A stretch of DNA of 64,000 bases from NCBI GenBank assembly GCA_029213265.1, contig JARGNG010000010.1, positions 88,977 through 152,976 on the forward strand, read 5' to 3'. This document shows positions 9,387 to 21,762 of this stretch, one piece after another. How positions within the stretch are numbered: the first letter of the stretch is position 1; every line of letters starts with the position of its first letter. This DNA comes from Verrucomicrobiales bacterium. Its GTDB lineage: Bacteria > Verrucomicrobiota > Verrucomicrobiia > Verrucomicrobiales > DEV007. Below the pieces are notes generated by a model that was not told where the DNA came from, made no database searches, and was given only the letters and a program-made list of their open reading frames with translations. The position numbers were made by a program, and so were the translations under genes.

Positions 9387-10142
9387 ATGAAGATTTCGAA
9401 GAGCCTTCCTCTCGTTCTCGTCCCTCTATTGCTCGCCTCGAGTGCCCTCGGACAACTCCGCCGACCGGGCATCGTTACCGTGGAACGTGAGGATCGAACT
9501 TCCAGTCGACTCGTCAAAGAGGACGGGGCGATCTACCTGGAGGAAATGATGGTCGAAGAAGTATTCGGAAAAACCACCTCTGCGGCACCGATCTACTCCA
9601 CCCTTTCTGCGGACCGCTGGCTGGGAAATCTGATTCCGGGGCAGAAGGCCGTTCTTCTCGCGGTAAGCGAAAAAGCCTACCGGGTCCGGGCGCAGGCAAA
9701 GCAGGGACAAGTCGCCGGCTGGGTCAGCAAAGCTGCAGTCGCCGGTTTTCCGGAGGGATTCGAAGAAAACCTGCGGGAGTTTCATGCCCGCTGGGTCGTC
9801 GTAAAGGAACTGATCGAAAAGCATCAGGTCGCTCTCGGTATGACCGTCGAGGAAGTCACCGCCTCCATCGGACCTCCGGATAAACGCTCTTCCAAGATTA
9901 CGGGAGAAGGCCGTACCGATGCCCTCGAATACATATCCTACGAAAGAGTCCCGCAGACAGGCCTCAGTTATGATTCGTTTGGTCGCCCCGTGCCCACCAC
10001 TCAGTATATCGAAGTGGAGTCCGGACGGGTCACGATCGAATTTTCCGATGATATGGTGACCGCAATCTCCGAAACCGAAGGCATCGACCTCGCAGTGAAC
10101 GGAGCCTATCGCGTTGTGCCACGTCCCATCGTCCTTTTCTGA
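9387..10142 (+). CDS. Secreted protein with SH3-like domain, function unknown
   Basis: 251-residue protein beginning with a signal peptide (MKISKSLPLVLVPLLLASSALGQ). Residues ~40-130 resemble a bacterial SH3-like fold: short beta-rich segments around AAPIYSTLSADRWLGNLIPGQ and AGWVSKAAVAG. The second half (from VALGMTVEEVTASIGPPDKRSSK) looks like a SmpA/BamE-type motif in which a short repeat precedes a 'G.P' turn, seen in small periplasmic proteins. The ATG at 9387 is chosen for the signal peptide. I do not assign a function. Confidence 0.75.
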   Translation: MKISKSLPLVLVPLLLASSALGQLRRPGIVTVEREDRTSSRLVKEDGAIYLEEMMVEEVFGKTTSAAPIYSTLSADRWLGNLIPGQKAVLLAVSEKAYRVRAQAKQGQVAGWVSKAAVAGFPEGFEENLREFHARWVVVKELIEKHQVALGMTVEEVTASIGPPDKRSSKITGEGRTDALEYISYERVPQTGLSYDSFGRPVPTTQYIEVESGRVTIEFSDDMVTAISETEGIDLAVNGAYRVVPRPIVLF

Positions 10143-10425
10143 GAAAGGGAGCGTCGGTGAACGCCGGGGCGGGTTTTCCCTCCAGCTGTTTTTTCTACGC
10201 ACCTCCCTTTCTCAACATGGGCAAAGTCTGAAAACCACCCCTATCACTGGTTTTCCCGAGGTGTTATCAAGATTGTAAAAGTGGCGGAAATTCATGCCTC
10301 GAATCCTGATTTTTTTCGCTTATTCCGCCTTTCCGGACGTAACGGGTTTTGACAATTCTTCGCCCTTCGCTTCTCATATAGACCCACAAATTGATTCAAC
10401 GAGAACCAAAACCACTTCCCGCAAA

Positions 10426-11052
10426 ATGGCACACGAACTACCTGACCTTCCCTACGCACACGACGCACTTGAGCCTCATATTGATGCCAAGACCATGGAG
10501 ATCCACCATGGAAAACACCACGCGACTTACATCGCCAATCTGAATGGCGCTCTCGAAGGACATTCTGAGTTGGAAGCCAAGTCCATCGAAGATCTTATCT
10601 CTGATCTTGGCTCGGTTCCTGAAGGAATTCGCGGAGCTGTCCGCAATAACGGTGGCGGCCACGCCAACCACTCTCTCTTCTGGAGCATTCTCGGTCCTGA
10701 CGGCGGCGCTCCTTCCGGAGATCTCGCCGCAGCCATCGACAGCGCTTTCGGGTCTCTCGACGCGATGAAAGACGAATTCAAAAAGGCAGCTCTTACCCGC
10801 TTCGGTTCGGGATGGGCCTGGCTGGGAGTCAAGGATGACGGCACGCTTGCGATCACGAGCACACCGAATCAGGACAATCCAATCATGGGTGAAGCCGCTG
10901 ATTGCTGCGGTTGCACACCGATTCTCGGACTCGACGTTTGGGAACACGCCTACTATCTCAACTATCAGAACCGCCGCCCCGACTATGTCGACGGCTTCTG
11001 GAATGTCGTGAACTGGGACGCAGTAGCTGAGCGTTTCGCTGCTGCGAAATAG
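10426..11052 (+). CDS. sodA: Superoxide dismutase, Mn-type
   Basis: 208-residue Fe/Mn-family SOD that converts superoxide to O2 and H2O2. Metal ligands are H27 (EIHHGKHH), H82 ([11 protein letters not shown]), D170 and H174 ([11 protein letters not shown]). The GGGHANHS block and the C-terminus [16 protein letters not shown] match Mn-type enzymes such as E. coli SodA. Unusual are three cysteines in a short stretch (C160, C161, C163) just before the D170 ligand, where E. coli SodA has none. The ATG at 10426 matches the family start; the open frame upstream is not homologous. No signal peptide, so it is cytoplasmic. Confidence 0.95.
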   Translation: MAHELPDLPYAHDALEPHIDAKTMEIHHGKHHATYIANLNGALEGHSELEAKSIEDLISDLGSVPEGIRGAVRNNGGGHANHSLFWSILGPDGGAPSGDLAAAIDSAFGSLDAMKDEFKKAALTRFGSGWAWLGVKDDGTLAITSTPNQDNPIMGEAADCCGCTPILGLDVWEHAYYLNYQNRRPDYVDGFWNVVNWDAVAERFAAAK

Positions 11053-11082
11053 CCCGCCAACGAAAGCGAATACTGTCGTTCC

Positions 11083-11116
11083 GGGGGCGAATCGTAGACG
11101 ATTTGCCCCCTTTTTT
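11083..11116 (+). terminator. Rho-independent terminator after sodA
   Basis: GGGGGCGAATCG pairs with CGATTTGCCCCC (12 bp including one G-T pair) around a TAGA loop, and a run of six T follows. It begins about 30 bp after the sodA stop codon. Confidence 0.92.
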
Positions 11117-11267
11117 GCCTACGATTGCGAGTTGGGTTATCGAAATTCCGAGAAGTCTTGGTATTCAACATTACTGAATCTTTTTCTTCCCCGTTTGGCG
11201 GGAGAAATGCTGGTTGTATATTTCTGAGCGGAAAAAGTGAAAAAAATGGCAAATTAGTCTTGAACGA

Positions 11268-11283
11268 CCACTACATGTTGTGC
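11268..11283 (+). promoter_or_regulatory. NrdR box 1 upstream of nrdB
   Basis: CCACTACATGTTGTGC matches the NrdR-box consensus (acaCwAtATaTwGtGt) at about 12 of 16 positions and is palindromic except at the two w positions. It lies in the 17-bp spacer of a weak promoter-like pair (TTGAAC at 11260 and CATTCT at 11283), where a bound repressor could block RNA polymerase. Confidence 0.6.
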
Positions 11284-11298
11284 ATTCTATCAACCCGC

Positions 11299-11314
11299 TA
11301 CCAAGATATGGTGT
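11299..11314 (+). promoter_or_regulatory. NrdR box 2 upstream of nrdB
   Basis: TACCAAGATATGGTGT matches the NrdR consensus at about 11 of 16 positions. It starts exactly 31 bp after box 1, the three-helical-turn spacing characteristic of tandem NrdR boxes in other bacteria. The remaining 11053-11487 interval (435 bp without a gene) holds the sodA terminator, these boxes and a long AT-rich leader in which I see nothing else. Confidence 0.55.
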
Positions 11315-11487
11315 TTTTCACGTAATTTCGGTTAGCGCGTAAATCTCCCGTTTTTCTGAAAATTTGACCAAAATCCGCCACTGGAGAGGGAAAATTTGTG
11401 ATATTCAGGAAGTTTACGAAACTTAGAGAATCATTCTCGACCTACCCGTAATCCAACACATAAAACCATCCTAACGCCCCTCGATCT

Positions 11488-12570
11488 ATGGACAAAACAT
11501 TCAAAATCGGTGATCGCACTTTCGTGCTCGATCAGGACAAAGCTGAAGAAGCATTTGCAGCCAAAAAAGTAATCAACGGCCGTGAGACAGAAGCTTTTAA
11601 CCTTCTTCCTCTCAAATATACCTGGGCCTACGACATCTATCGGACGATGAAGGCGAACCACTGGGAGCCGGAAGACATCCAGATGCAGCGCGATATCGAG
11701 CAGTGGCAAGGAACCGAACTTTCCGACAGTGAGCGTTGGATTATCCGGATGGGAATCGGTTATTTCTCCGCGGCAGAGGGCATTGTCGGAGACAACATTC
11801 TTCACGTGATTCGCGAAAAGGTGACGGCTCCGGAGCTCAAACTCGTTCTGGGACGTCATGCGCATGAGGAAAACATTCACGCGGACTCCCTTCTCTACAT
11901 GATCAGCAGTCTCGGAATCAATCCGCATGAGTGCGAAGCCATGTTTGAGCAGATCCCCACGATCAAGCGTAAGAATGAGTTCGTCACCCGCGTCTCTCAC
12001 GCCGTTCGCCGCGACATGGATCTCAACGATCCGGAAAACAAGAAGCTCTTCGCAAAGAACCTCTTCCTTTTTGGACAGTGCATGGAGGGAACCCAGTTCT
12101 ACGGCCTCTTCGGAATGATCCTGAGCCTCTATCGCCAGAACAAGTTCCCCGGCATCGGACAAATGTTCCGCTACACCTTGCGCGACGAATCGAATCACAT
12201 CGAGCTGCTCCGCAATCTTTTCATGGATCTCATTGGAGAAAACATGGAAATCTGGACCGCTGAATTCAAACAGGAGCTCGTCGATACCATGGCCGAAGCA
12301 GTCCGCCTGGAGAAAGAATTTATTCAGGATTGTCTCCCCGTCAGCTCGGTGGGATTGAACTGCGAAGAGTTCTTCCAGTATATCGACTTCATTGCTGACC
12401 GCCGCCTCGAAGGCGTTGGTTTGAACCCGATCAATTTCGGTGTTCAGAATCCTTTTCCATGGCTTGCCGAGATGATGGATCTGCGCAAGGAGCAGAACTT
12501 CTTTGAAGGCAAAGTCACCGAGTATCAGAAATCTTCGTCTCTTGTTATGGGCGACGACGACGACCTCTAG
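11488..12570 (+). CDS. nrdB: Ribonucleotide reductase small subunit, class Ic-like
   Basis: 360-residue R2 protein, the radical-generating partner of NrdA in dNTP synthesis. Its sequence follows the Chlamydia trachomatis R2 closely through the metal site: E97 (SAAEGIVGDN), E128 and H131 (EENIHADSLLY), a third Glu in MEGTQFY, and E/H in RDESNHIEL. At the position of the radical Tyr it has Leu135, with Tyr137 two residues on; the first ligand is Glu rather than Asp. Both are marks of class Ic R2, which uses a Mn/Fe cofactor instead of a tyrosyl radical (known for the Chlamydia enzyme; inferred here). Preceded by NrdR-like boxes. Confidence 0.95.
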   Translation: MDKTFKIGDRTFVLDQDKAEEAFAAKKVINGRETEAFNLLPLKYTWAYDIYRTMKANHWEPEDIQMQRDIEQWQGTELSDSERWIIRMGIGYFSAAEGIVGDNILHVIREKVTAPELKLVLGRHAHEENIHADSLLYMISSLGINPHECEAMFEQIPTIKRKNEFVTRVSHAVRRDMDLNDPENKKLFAKNLFLFGQCMEGTQFYGLFGMILSLYRQNKFPGIGQMFRYTLRDESNHIELLRNLFMDLIGENMEIWTAEFKQELVDTMAEAVRLEKEFIQDCLPVSSVGLNCEEFFQYIDFIADRRLEGVGLNPINFGVQNPFPWLAEMMDLRKEQNFFEGKVTEYQKSSSLVMGDDDDL

Positions 12571-12582
12571 GAATTTCGGGTC

Positions 12583-12621
12583 ATTCAACAAGGTTGGATT
12601 AAGCACCCAACCCTGTTGAAT
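12583..12621 (+). other. Long hairpin between nrdB and nrdA
   Basis: ATTCAACA-A-GGTTGG and CCAACC-C-TGTTGAAT are inverted repeats of 8 and 6 bp separated by one mismatch, with a 9-base loop. No T run follows, so it is not a standard terminator. It might slow RNase decay of the nrdB 3' end, or set the ratio of nrdB to nrdA expression; both are guesses. Confidence 0.7.
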
Positions 12622-12773
12622 ATCGCCCTGTTTACATCACACCCCGCACGCTTGTTAATCTGAGCTCTTCCTGAGCTTTTCCCGTTCAAATCCGGACCTT
12701 TCCGCAGACCGCCTCCTGTTTCGCGAATTCGTCCGCTCGTTCCCCTACCTACCCAACCGCACTACCAACCCGC

Positions 12774-16040
<3,267 letters not shown>

Positions 16041-16073
16041 GCATTGCTCACAACTACATTTCGTTGAAAACTC

Positions 16074-16111
16074 AAACGGCCTCCGTGGAATTCCACGGAG
16101 GCCGTTTTTTT
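16074..16111 (+). terminator. Rho-independent terminator after nrdA
   Basis: AAACGGCCTCCGTGG pairs perfectly with CCACGGAGGCCGTTT around an AATT loop, with T residues through 16111. It lies 34 bp after nrdA. Because the arms are A- and T-flanked on both sides it could act in both directions. Confidence 0.95.
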
Positions 16112-16190
16112 CGCGAAAACGTGGTTTTGGATATTGGATGTTGGGGAGATTCCTCCACACTGACTTCTGAATGCCGCTCTCCTCTAACTC

Positions 16191-17258
16191 ATGTTCTTTC
16201 TCGCCTGCATCGCGCTCGGAATCATTCCGATGGTCATCTACGCTGCTATTGTCTGGCGCCTGGATCGCTGGGAGAAGGAGCCCATCCCTCTTCTCATCGC
16301 GGCTTTTTTCTGGGGCAGCGTTCCTGCCATCATCTTCGCAATTATTGCCCAGGGCATTCTCGGAATCCCCGTCGACGACTTCCCCGAGGAGGCTTCCTTT
16401 CTCGTTCAAATTTACCAGGCCAGCTTTGTAGCGCCCTTCACCGAAGAGATTATCAAGGGCGTCGGTCTCCTGCTCCTCTTCTTCTTTTTCCGCCGGGAGA
16501 TTGACTCGGTTCTTGATGGGCTCATCTACGGTAGCATGATCGGCTTTGGTTTTTCGGCGGTCGAAAATGTTCTCTACTTCGCCGGTCAGGAGGACACCGC
16601 CGGCCTCCTCATGCTGTTCTTTCTGCGCGCCTTTGTTTTTGGAATGCTTCACGCGCTCTTCACGGGATTAACCGGAGCGGGCCTCGCTCTGGGAAAATTC
16701 TCCCGAAGTACGATCATGAAAGTGCTCTGGCCTGTCATCGGGCTCTCCCTCGCGATGTTCACTCACGCGCTTCACAACTACCTTGCGACCCTGGGCGGTG
16801 AACACATTTTCTATGCCATTTTCGGAATCAGTCTCGGAATCCTCTGGTTCATCGCAACCATCGCCACCTGTTTGTATCATGAAAACCGGTGGATCCGGAT
16901 CCACCTTTCCGAAGAGGTCGAGAACGGAGTTCTTTTCGCCGAACAGGCGCTCGACACCTCTCACTTCTGGACACGCAGCTCACTGAGCCTGTTTACGCAG
17001 GGCCCCGGAATTGTTTTCAAACGCAAGCGCCTCTTGCACGAAGCGACGGAACTGGCCTTTGAGAAACAGCGTCAACAGCACTTTGGTGCGACCGGTGAAT
17101 GCATCCAGCGGATTGCGGCTCTGCGGGACCGGGTCCGTAAGCTGAGCCGCGAAGATCCCCTCGTTCTGGCCGGGGTCATTCGCCCGGGAGGCGTCCTTCC
17201 CCCTCCCCTGCCTCCGTTGAGGAGGGATCCGCCGCCCCTTCCGGACACAGCTTCCTAG
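16191..17258 (+). CDS. PrsW-family intramembrane metalloprotease
   Basis: 355-residue multi-span membrane protein of the PrsW/CPBP-like protease superfamily. The family catalytic motif is seen as FVAPFTEEIIKGVGLL (EExxK near residue 85), followed by GSMIGFGFSAVENVLYF and the histidine-containing helices MLHALFTGLTGAGLALG and THALHNYLA that supply the zinc site. PrsW in Bacillus cleaves an anti-sigma factor; the substrate here is unknown. About eight membrane helices fill residues 1-235; the remaining ~120 residues are cytoplasmic and basic, ending in a Pro-rich tail. The 3' end overlaps a convergent gene by 83 bp. Confidence 0.88.
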   Translation: MFFLACIALGIIPMVIYAAIVWRLDRWEKEPIPLLIAAFFWGSVPAIIFAIIAQGILGIPVDDFPEEASFLVQIYQASFVAPFTEEIIKGVGLLLLFFFFRREIDSVLDGLIYGSMIGFGFSAVENVLYFAGQEDTAGLLMLFFLRAFVFGMLHALFTGLTGAGLALGKFSRSTIMKVLWPVIGLSLAMFTHALHNYLATLGGEHIFYAIFGISLGILWFIATIATCLYHENRWIRIHLSEEVENGVLFAEQALDTSHFWTRSSLSLFTQGPGIVFKRKRLLHEATELAFEKQRQQHFGATGECIQRIAALRDRVRKLSREDPLVLAGVIRPGGVLPPPLPPLRRDPPPLPDTAS

Positions 17259-17721
17259 CCCAAATTCGCGCCGTGCCGATCAATGCGACACCCGCAACGA
17301 AGGTGATCGCCGTTTCGGTAAGATCATAGTAGGAGGGCTGATCATTCGGATGAAATCGATATTCCGAGCTGCGTGCAATGGCGAAAAAGTGAATCCAGTT
17401 AAATGCCTCGCCGAATGACTGGAGAGCAAACCATCCGCCCAGCCCAAGTAACACAGTAGCAAAGAGCTGCTGGAGCGTTACTCCCTTGAGATTGATCTCC
17501 CGGTTTTCCTTCCCAGCCATCCAATGGGAAAGCCTCGGAGCAACCAACCAGAGCATTGCTCCCACGACAAAACACGCGAGGGTCGCAGCGAAGTTCAGAA
17601 AATACACTTCCTCCTGAATTCGGCTTGTCGCCAGCGCAGAGACCAGATGAGCAAGCCCTTCAACGATCCACTTGAGGGCAACCAATCGAAGAAGAATCTG
17701 GGTAAGGGCGGAAACGGGCAT
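17176..17721 (-). CDS. Hypothetical four-helix membrane protein
   Basis: 181-residue protein with about four predicted membrane helices (residues ~5-30, 40-62, 85-105, 135-155). I recognise no family. The last ~28 residues (rich in E, G and P) are encoded in the 83 bp that overlap the end of the PrsW gene, so the actual C-terminus on one of the two is low-complexity. The frame contains a coherent hydrophobic pattern over its full length, which argues it is real. The 216 bp between it and carB on the same strand carry no recognised gene. Confidence 0.6.
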   Translation of the reverse strand: MPVSALTQILLRLVALKWIVEGLAHLVSALATSRIQEEVYFLNFAATLACFVVGAMLWLVAPRLSHWMAGKENREINLKGVTLQQLFATVLLGLGGWFALQSFGEAFNWIHFFAIARSSEYRFHPNDQPSYYDLTETAITFVAGVALIGTARIWARKLCPEGAADPSSTEAGEGEGRLPGE

Positions 17722-17937
17722 GACTTGTCATAGCAGACGCACTATCTTCCAGCAAGCGGGCTGAACCGCGACAGGGGTCCTTGAACGGTGGAGGCGACGA
17801 AGCAGAGGCGCGGACGGCCCTCCCCTCTTCGCACCTGCTCCTCGTCGAGCAACTTGCGAAATTCGGCAAGGAAGCCCGACATGATTTCGCGTCGCAATTC
17901 GCCAACACAGGGATCAAGGCAATCTTACAAAAACCTT

Positions 17938-20900
17938 TTACTTGGGGTGATATTCCTGCAATGCCATTACGCTGAGATCCGCAGCTTTTTGCGAACGTAT
18001 CGCTCCGACACAGGCACGGACAGCACGCATCGTCGTAATGATCGGAACCCGACTCGCGAGAGCTCCGCTTCGGATTCTTGTCTCGTCACGGCGGGGAATC
18101 CTCCCACTCGGACGATTGATCACCATGGCGATCTCTCCGTTCTTGATCATGTCGAGAACATTGGGACGTCCCTCGGCCAGCTTGTGAAGGCGATGCACCG
18201 GAACTCCTTCTTCCTGGAGGCGCTTCGCCGTTCCGGAAGTAGAGAAGATTGTGAAACCAAGATCACTGAATTCCTTGGCGACTTCAACCGCCGCGTCTTT
18301 GTCCTGATCTTTCACCGAGATGAAAATATTTCCTTCGAGCGGCAGTTCCGATGACGCTGCCATCTGAGCCTTCGCGTAGGCCATTCCAAGATCGGCGTCT
18401 ATGCCCATGACCTCTCCAGTCGACTTCATCTCCGGCCCGAGGCTGATATCAACGCCGGGGAATTTTGCGAAAGGGAAGACAGCTTCTTTCACTGAGTAGT
18501 GCTCAGGAAAAACCGGAGCCGTAAATCCAAGATCCACCAGCTTCTCGCCTGCCATTACCTTTGCCGCCAGTTTGGCGAGGGGGACACCGATCGCTTTGGA
18601 GACAAACGGAACCGTCCGGGAAGCACGGGGATTCACCTCGATGACGTAGAGGTCCTCATCTTTCACCGCAAACTGGATGTTCATGAGCCCGCGAACCTCC
18701 AGTTCGACAGCAAGATCTTTCGCTGCAGAGGAGATTTTTTCCCTCATCGAATCGGTCAGTGAGAACGAAGGAATAACACAGGCACTGTCACCACTGTGAA
18801 TGCCGGCTTCCTCGATATGCTCCATGATCGCTCCAACCACGGTCGTTTCCCCGTCGGAGATACAATCCACATCCACCTCGGTCGCATCCTCAAGGAAACG
18901 ATCGACGAGAACGGGGCGGTCCGGCCCCGCGTCGACAGCGTTTTGCATGTACTGACGAAGCTCATCGTCATTGTAGACGATCATCATGGCGCGCCCGCCG
19001 AGAACAAAGGAAGGGCGCACGAGAACAGGATACCCAATCCGATCCGCGATCGTGACCGCTTCCTCAGCGGACACTGCCGTTCCCGCAGGAGCCTGCTTCA
19101 AACCGAGCCTGTCGAGAAGAACTGAGAAAAATTTCCGGTCTTCCGCCTGCTCGATACTCTTGGGAGAAGTCCCGATAATATTGCAGCCATGACGCTCGAG
19201 GTCGGCGGCAAGGTTCAGCGGAGTTTGCCCTCCAAACTGAACGATGACGCCCCAGCACTCCTCTTCCTCATAAATATTGAGAACGTCTTCCAGCGTGAGC
19301 GGCTCAAAGTAAAGTTTGTCACTCGTGTCGTAGTCGGTCGAGACGGTCTCCGGATTCGAGTTGACCATAATCGTCTCGAACCCGAGCTCCTTCAGCGCAA
19401 AGGAAGCGTGCACACAACAGTAGTCGAATTCGATTCCCTGACCGATCCGGTTCGGACCGCCGCCCAGAATCATAACCTTCTTCTTATCGCCGCCACGGGC
19501 CTCATTTTCGATCCCGTAGGTAGAGTAGAAATACGGGGTGTAGGCCTCAAACTCGGCCGCACAGGTGTCCACAAGTCGATAGGTGGGAATGACGCCCGCC
19601 TCTTTTCGTTTTGCCCGAACTTCGTCAGGAGTGGTTCCGGTCAGATACGCGAGTTGGGGATCCGAATAACCAAGTTTTTTGGCGCGGCGAAAATCCAGCG
19701 AGTCGAGGTCGGTTCCGAATTCCTTTTCTGCGGCAAGGATGTCCTCAATATTTTTGAGGAACCACGGATCAATCGCGGAGAGATCAAAAATCTCCTCGAG
19801 GCTCAAGCCGGCTTCGAAAGCGAGGCGGACAAAGAAAATCCGCTCTGCATTCGGCGTCGCGAGACGCTCGCGGATGTAGCTGACATCAGGATTCCCGTCC
19901 TTGCCGTCGGCACCGAGTCCAAAACGACCTGTCTCCAGCGAACGGAGAGCCTTCTGGAGCGATTCTTTGAATGTTCTCCCGATCGACATAGCCTCACCGA
20001 CGCTCTTCATCTGCGTGGTCAGGGTCGCGTCGGCATCGGCAAACTTCTCGAACGTGAAACGGGGAATTTTTACTACGCAGTAGTCGATCGTCGGCTCAAA
20101 GCTGGCCGGCGTTTCCCGGGTGATGTCATTGGGAATTTCATCGAGCGTATATCCCACGGCCAGCTTTGCCGCGATCTTGGCGATCGGGAAACCGGTCGCC
20201 TTCGAAGCGAGAGCAGAAGAGCGGGAAACCCTCGGGTTCATTTCGATCACGATCATGCGTCCGTTCTCTGGATTCACCGAAAACTGAATGTTGGACCCCC
20301 CCGTTTCGACGCCAATTTCACGAATCACAGCAAACGAAGCATCCCGCATCATTTGATATTCACGATCCGTCAAGGTCTGCGCCGGGGCCACTGTGATCGA
20401 GTCTCCGGTATGAACTCCCATCGGATCGAAATTCTCGATCGAACAAATCACGACGCAGTTGTCGGCGCAGTCGCGCATGACCTCCATTTCGTATTCCTTC
20501 CACCCGAGAAGAGATTCTTCAACGAGAACCTCCGTCACCGGTGAAAGATCGAGACCGCGTCGCACAATGGTATCAAAGTCCTCCTTGTTGTAGGCAATAC
20601 CACCGCCGGATCCTCCCAGCGTGTAGGCCGGACGGATGATCATAGGAAAGGCGCCGATCTCCTTCGCAATCTCAAGCGCCTCATCCATGGTATGGGCGAC
20701 GCCTGACTGCGGCATATCGAGGCCGATTTTGATCATCGCCTCTTTGAAGAGAAGTCGATCTTCGCCTTTCTCAATCGCATCGGCATTGGCCCCGATCATC
20801 TTCACGCCGGCACGCTCAAGGTATCCGGAGCGGAAAAGCTCCATCGCGGCATTCAATGCCGTTTGACCGCCAAGAGTCGGAAGCAACGCATCCGGCTTTT

Positions 20901-21141
20901 CCTTCTCGATGATCTTTTCAATCACCGCCGGAGTAATCGGTTCAACATAGGTCCGGGCGGCAAATTCCGGGTCTGTCATGATGGTGGCCGGGTTCGAATT
21001 GACCAGGACTACAGTGTAGCCCTCTTCCTGGAGAGCCTTGCAGGCCTGCACTCCGGAATAGTCAAACTCACATCCCTGCCCAATTACAATGGGCCCGGAA
21101 CCAATCAGCAGAATTTTCTCAATCGAGGTATCTCGCGGCAT
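17938..21141 (-). CDS. carB: Carbamoyl-phosphate synthase large subunit
   Basis: 1067-residue synthetase making carbamoyl phosphate from bicarbonate, ammonia (from CarA) and 2 ATP, for pyrimidines and arginine. Two ATP-grasp halves are visible: the first begins [22 protein letters not shown] with ALRSLETG and [21 protein letters not shown]; the second begins [23 protein letters not shown] with [18 protein letters not shown]. The C-terminal MGS-like allosteric domain (from ~940) closes with [20 protein letters not shown] and the nucleotide-phosphate site NRPSGR. The start at 21141 ([11 protein letters not shown]) matches the family; the frame extends 11 codons upstream. carA is not in the window. 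Confidence 0.97.
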   Translation of the reverse strand: MPRDTSIEKILLIGSGPIVIGQGCEFDYSGVQACKALQEEGYTVVLVNSNPATIMTDPEFAARTYVEPITPAVIEKIIEKEKPDALLPTLGGQTALNAAMELFRSGYLERAGVKMIGANADAIEKGEDRLLFKEAMIKIGLDMPQSGVAHTMDEALEIAKEIGAFPMIIRPAYTLGGSGGGIAYNKEDFDTIVRRGLDLSPVTEVLVEESLLGWKEYEMEVMRDCADNCVVICSIENFDPMGVHTGDSITVAPAQTLTDREYQMMRDASFAVIREIGVETGGSNIQFSVNPENGRMIVIEMNPRVSRSSALASKATGFPIAKIAAKLAVGYTLDEIPNDITRETPASFEPTIDYCVVKIPRFTFEKFADADATLTTQMKSVGEAMSIGRTFKESLQKALRSLETGRFGLGADGKDGNPDVSYIRERLATPNAERIFFVRLAFEAGLSLEEIFDLSAIDPWFLKNIEDILAAEKEFGTDLDSLDFRRAKKLGYSDPQLAYLTGTTPDEVRAKRKEAGVIPTYRLVDTCAAEFEAYTPYFYSTYGIENEARGGDKKKVMILGGGPNRIGQGIEFDYCCVHASFALKELGFETIMVNSNPETVSTDYDTSDKLYFEPLTLEDVLNIYEEEECWGVIVQFGGQTPLNLAADLERHGCNIIGTSPKSIEQAEDRKFFSVLLDRLGLKQAPAGTAVSAEEAVTIADRIGYPVLVRPSFVLGGRAMMIVYNDDELRQYMQNAVDAGPDRPVLVDRFLEDATEVDVDCISDGETTVVGAIMEHIEEAGIHSGDSACVIPSFSLTDSMREKISSAAKDLAVELEVRGLMNIQFAVKDEDLYVIEVNPRASRTVPFVSKAIGVPLAKLAAKVMAGEKLVDLGFTAPVFPEHYSVKEAVFPFAKFPGVDISLGPEMKSTGEVMGIDADLGMAYAKAQMAASSELPLEGNIFISVKDQDKDAAVEVAKEFSDLGFTIFSTSGTAKRLQEEGVPVHRLHKLAEGRPNVLDMIKNGEIAMVINRPSGRIPRRDETRIRSGALASRVPIITTMRAVRACVGAIRSQKAADLSVMALQEYHPK

Positions 21142-21294
21142 GAAACGAAGGGTAAAATTTCTCACCCCTTGCATCGGGAAACCGTCTTGGCAACGGAGGA
21201 AATCGGATTTTCGAAAAGAGTTTCGGTTCAGAGAGCCCGAATATATCGGAATCAGGAGAATTTCCCCTTGAAATTAGCCCAATTTCTCCCAAAG

Positions 21295-21723
21295 ATGAAG
21301 CAGACAGCTGTGTCCATGAACACGATGAAATTTTTCTCTCTCACTCTCACCATTATTCTTTCCGGATCCGCCTTCGCTACGGCGCAGGATAACGTGCCGA
21401 AGCAATACCAGAACATTGAGCCGGAGTTGAAGTGCCACTACCCGAGAAAAGATCGCAGCTTCTGCAAAGTTTTTCCCCAGTTTTCCTTTAAGAAGGGTCT
21501 CTGCAATCCGGAACCTGAGCTTCTCGGGCACATCGTCTGGTGCAGCGAAGAGATTTCCGTTACGGAACGCGATGAGTGCGGGAAGATGGAAACCTTCGAC
21601 GCAGTGGTCGTCACCTACCGTAAAGTCTATTGCAACGGTGCCTGGGGTGACAAGTTCAAGCGAACCTATCGCAAAGAACCCACCATTGTGACCCCTGCTC
21701 TCGCCAAAAACGTGATCAAATAG
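21295..21723 (+). CDS. Small secreted protein with six cysteines
   Basis: 142-residue protein with an N-terminal signal peptide (hydrophobic FFSLTLTIILSGSAFA), cleaved after the SAFA-TAQ type site. The mature part has six cysteines (in ELKC, SFCK, GLCN, VWCS, DECG and VYCN), which fit three disulfides in the periplasm or outside the cell. I recognise no family. Start codons at 21295, 21316 and 21325 are all possible; the last would still give an intact signal peptide. It is divergent from carB, and a flavin-reductase gene follows 39 bp later. Confidence 0.7.
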   Translation: MKQTAVSMNTMKFFSLTLTIILSGSAFATAQDNVPKQYQNIEPELKCHYPRKDRSFCKVFPQFSFKKGLCNPEPELLGHIVWCSEEISVTERDECGKMETFDAVVVTYRKVYCNGAWGDKFKRTYRKEPTIVTPALAKNVIK

Positions 21724-21762
21724 CGGACTCCGCAGCGGGTTGGCTTCATCCTGCTCCTACCG

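Noticed and set aside
17722..17937. Open frames between the membrane-protein gene and carB
   Set aside because: They contain no signal, no motif and overlap each other on both strands.
19189..20544. 451-codon open frame on the plus strand
   Set aside because: Antisense of carB.
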